Origin: Bermanella sp051277445
GTDB taxonomy: Bacteria > Pseudomonadota > Gammaproteobacteria > Pseudomonadales > Oceanobacteraceae
DNA: 7,086 bases
Assembly: GCA_051277445.1 (NCBI GenBank)
Contig: JBNMQC010000127.1
Location: forward strand, 1 to 7,086
Direction: 5' to 3'
Shown here: positions 5,852 to 7,086 of the stretch, one piece after another
How the letters are laid out: every line of letters starts with the position of its first letter
Position numbering within the stretch: position 1 is the first letter of the stretch
Translations under genes and position numbers: made by a program
The notes under the pieces: generated by a model
Seen by the model: only the letters and a program-made list of their open reading frames with translations
Database searches by the model: none
Told to the model about the DNA's origin: nothing

Positions 5852-6346
5852 TTAAAGAACCGCTAGTGCCGCATCGTAGTTTGGCTCATCAACGGTTTCA
5901 GCCACTTGCTCTGAGTGCAATACCTTACCCGCTTCATCAATCACCACAACAGAGCGAGAAAGCAATTTGGTTAACGGGCCAGAAATAAATTCAACACCGT
6001 AATCCAAGCCAAAGCTTGAACGGAAGCTCGACGCAACTTTCACATTATCGATGCCTTCAGCGCCGCAGAAACGACTTAACGCAAACGGTAGATCGGCAGA
6101 CACACAAACCACAGTCGTATTATCTAAAGACGCCGCTTTTTCGTTGAATTTTCGCACAGACGTCGCACACGTTGCCGTGTCCACTGAAGGGAAAATATTC
6201 AGGATAACGCGCTTACCCGCTAGATCGGCCAAGGTCAGATCAGATAGATCCCCTTGAGCTAGGGTAAACGCAGGTGCTTGTGAGCCGGGTTTAGGTAATT
6301 CACCTTGCGTATCAAATGCATTACCTTGAAGTGAAACTGTTGCCAT
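5852..6346 (-). CDS. tpx: Thiol peroxidase Tpx (atypical 2-Cys peroxiredoxin)
   Basis: Tpx reduces hydrogen peroxide and, preferentially, organic hydroperoxides using electrons from thioredoxin. The 164-residue protein is close to E. coli Tpx (168). The peroxidatic site is FPSVDTATCATSVRKFN (52-68), with Cys60 and the supporting Thr57. Cys94 in RFCGAEG (92-98) is the resolving cysteine, at the same 34-residue spacing as Cys61/Cys95 in E. coli. Arg131 in LSRSVVVID matches the conserved active-site arginine. A third cysteine (Cys81) lies in VVCVSADLPFA. There is no signal peptide, although many Tpx proteins have been called periplasmic in older annotation. The start is supported by TAAGGA (complement of 6353-6358), 6 bp upstream. 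The gene converges with trhO and diverges from the YjbR-family gene. Confidence 0.97.
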   Translation of the reverse strand: MATVSLQGNAFDTQGELPKPGSQAPAFTLAQGDLSDLTLADLAGKRVILNIFPSVDTATCATSVRKFNEKAASLDNTTVVCVSADLPFALSRFCGAEGIDNVKVASSFRSSFGLDYGVEFISGPLTKLLSRSVVVIDEAGKVLHSEQVAETVDEPNYDAALAVL

Positions 6347-6374
6347 GATGATTCCTTAGGTTTGTGAATGACGA

Positions 6375-6403
6375 ATATCAGTCTTATTAGAGTGTCATGC
6401 CAA
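6375..6403 (-). promoter_or_regulatory. Candidate promoter of tpx
   Basis: On the minus strand, TTGGCA (complement of 6398-6403, five of six -35 matches) stands exactly 17 bp before TGATAT (complement of 6375-6380, a moderate -10). Transcription would begin near 6368, about 22 bases before the tpx start codon. The spacing and position are good; the -10 is imperfect. I cannot identify an OxyR or other regulator site with confidence. Confidence 0.45.
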
Positions 6404-6410
6404 GACTAGC

Positions 6411-6469
6411 TTGCTTCGAAGACTTACGAAAGCAATACTCGGTTGGATCAATAGAAAACACTATTCAAC
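6411..6469. repeat. Imperfect inverted repeats in the tpx/yjbR-like divergent gap
   Basis: Two imperfect dyads lie side by side. TTGCTTCG (6411-6418) faces CGAAAGCAA (6427-6435), complementary except for one bulged A. AATAG (6450-6454) pairs with CTATT (6461-6465), and beyond a GATC bulge GTTG (6442-6445) pairs with CAAC (6466-6469). They sit upstream of the tpx promoter and could be operator sites for either gene. Short dyads like these also arise by chance in AT-rich gaps. Confidence 0.25.
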
Positions 6470-6561
6470 TGGATATTAATGACAAGCGATCTTGAATCAA
6501 TCATAACCAGCTGCAAACACCCTATTAAAACCATTGATTTACCTCAACAAGGATTCATCCC

Positions 6562-6984
6562 ATGAATTTTGAGCAGTGCTGCCAGTACCTTGCCAGCAAG
6601 CCAGAAGCACAACTGAGCTTCCCTTTTGACGAACATGTTCACGTGTACAAAGTCTGCAACAAGATGTTTGCACTGATCAGCCCCAGCAGTATGACCACAC
6701 AAGGTAACCCCGGAAAGGCTGCGCAAATGAACCTCAAGTGTGACCCATTCCATGCGCAAGAACTCAGAGACGTATTCGACGCAGTGATTCCTGGTTACCA
6801 CATGAACAAGAAGCACTGGAACACCCTGATACTTGATGGCAGCCTGCCAGAAAATGAAATCATGCGGTTGATGGACCACAGTTATGCATTGGTCGCCAGC
6901 AAGCTGACACGTGCTCAAAAGCGCCCACTGGCGCTTAAATATCCTGAAAGCACGTTATATCGTGGCTTAAAGCCGTTCGAGTAA
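6562..6984 (+). CDS. MmcQ/YjbR family protein (DUF419)
   Basis: This is a small cytoplasmic protein of the MmcQ/YjbR family, whose structures show a fold like the double-wing DNA-binding proteins. The biological role is not established. Family marks visible here are the N-terminal helix followed by FPFDEHVHVYKVCNKMFAL (20-38), the strand-turn LKCDP (58-62), PGYHMNKKHWNTL (77-89) and SYALVASKLTRAQK (107-120). At 140 residues it is somewhat longer than E. coli YjbR (about 118), the surplus being a basic C-terminal tail (RPLALKYPES onward). AAGGA (6549-6553) lies 8 bp before the ATG. The gene is divergent from tpx. No clear terminator follows before the next start, so it may be co-transcribed with the DUF2058-like gene at the right edge. 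Confidence 0.88.
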   Translation: MNFEQCCQYLASKPEAQLSFPFDEHVHVYKVCNKMFALISPSSMTTQGNPGKAAQMNLKCDPFHAQELRDVFDAVIPGYHMNKKHWNTLILDGSLPENEIMRLMDHSYALVASKLTRAQKRPLALKYPESTLYRGLKPFE

Positions 6985-7054
6985 AGCAACACTAGGCAAC
7001 CCAGCCTCATACCACTAAAATAGACATTTATTGATATTTACCAGTGAGTGCGTC

Positions 7055-7086
7055 ATGGCATCGTTACAAGAACAGCTTTTAAAAGC
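7055..7086 (+). CDS. DUF2058 (YaiL-like) protein, first codons only
   Basis: An ATG at 7055 opens a frame that runs off the window end and reads MASLQEQLLKA. This closely resembles the start of DUF2058/YaiL proteins, which in E. coli begin with a similar LTLQEQLLKAGLV stretch. They are basic, coiled-coil-rich proteins of unproven function, sometimes labelled nucleoprotein or polynucleotide-associated enzyme regulators. AGTGAG (7043-7048) could serve as a weak ribosome-binding site, 6 bp upstream. Only ten full codons plus part of another are visible, so the assignment rests on a short match. Confidence 0.55.
   Translation, partial: MASLQEQLLK

Noticed and set aside
6544..6918. 124-codon open frame on the minus strand opposite the YjbR-family gene
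   Set aside because: The plus-strand frame carries clear family motifs and a good ribosome-binding site. The antisense product has neither.
1..7086. CRISPR array, tRNA/rRNA, toxin-antitoxin, defence or secretion system
   Set aside because: No regularly spaced repeats, tRNA-like cloverleaf or such protein families were seen; the genes are single housekeeping or stress genes.

Overview
The window reads as an ordinary chromosomal segment of a gammaproteobacterium, probably a marine Oceanospirillales-type organism. This placement is an inference. It rests on moderate base composition, the gene content (TrhO, Tpx, MmcQ/YjbR and a DUF2058/YaiL-like start) and the fused isobutyryl-CoA mutase. I see no tRNA, rRNA, CRISPR array, insertion sequence, prophage or plasmid gene.

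Layout, left to right. (1) The 3' part of icmF, encoding the substrate-binding barrel of fused isobutyryl-CoA mutase, enters from the left edge. Its reading frame is interrupted by a TAG codon at 9-11, where the family normally carries a sense codon. (2) A 293-bp AT-rich gap at 1482-1774 holds overlapping inverted repeats, candidate promoters and a structured leader. (3) This leads into a CspA-family cold-shock gene closed by a clear intrinsic terminator. (4) A long glutathione S-transferase-like gene is followed 29 bp later by an M17 leucyl aminopeptidase, probably as one transcript, with a strong GC-rich hairpin after it. (5) trhO, the tRNA U34 hydroxylase gene, has its own near-consensus promoter. 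It converges on tpx, with a perfect 18-bp inverted repeat between them that can terminate both strands. (6) tpx (thiol peroxidase, minus strand) is divergent from an MmcQ/YjbR-family gene (plus strand) across a 215-bp gap with further inverted repeats. (7) The first codons of a DUF2058/YaiL-like gene are cut by the right edge.

The genes do not form one pathway. They are mostly independent housekeeping and stress functions: branched acyl-CoA rearrangement, cold-shock RNA chaperoning, thiol or xenobiotic chemistry, peptide turnover, wobble-base modification and peroxide removal. The GST plus M17 peptidase pair is the only plausible functional pair on the plus strand, and that link is speculative.

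I found no convincing undescribed multi-gene system. The most useful things to check are the in-frame stop in icmF, the repeated TACGGT leader of the cold-shock gene, and the roughly 120-residue C-terminal extension of the GST.
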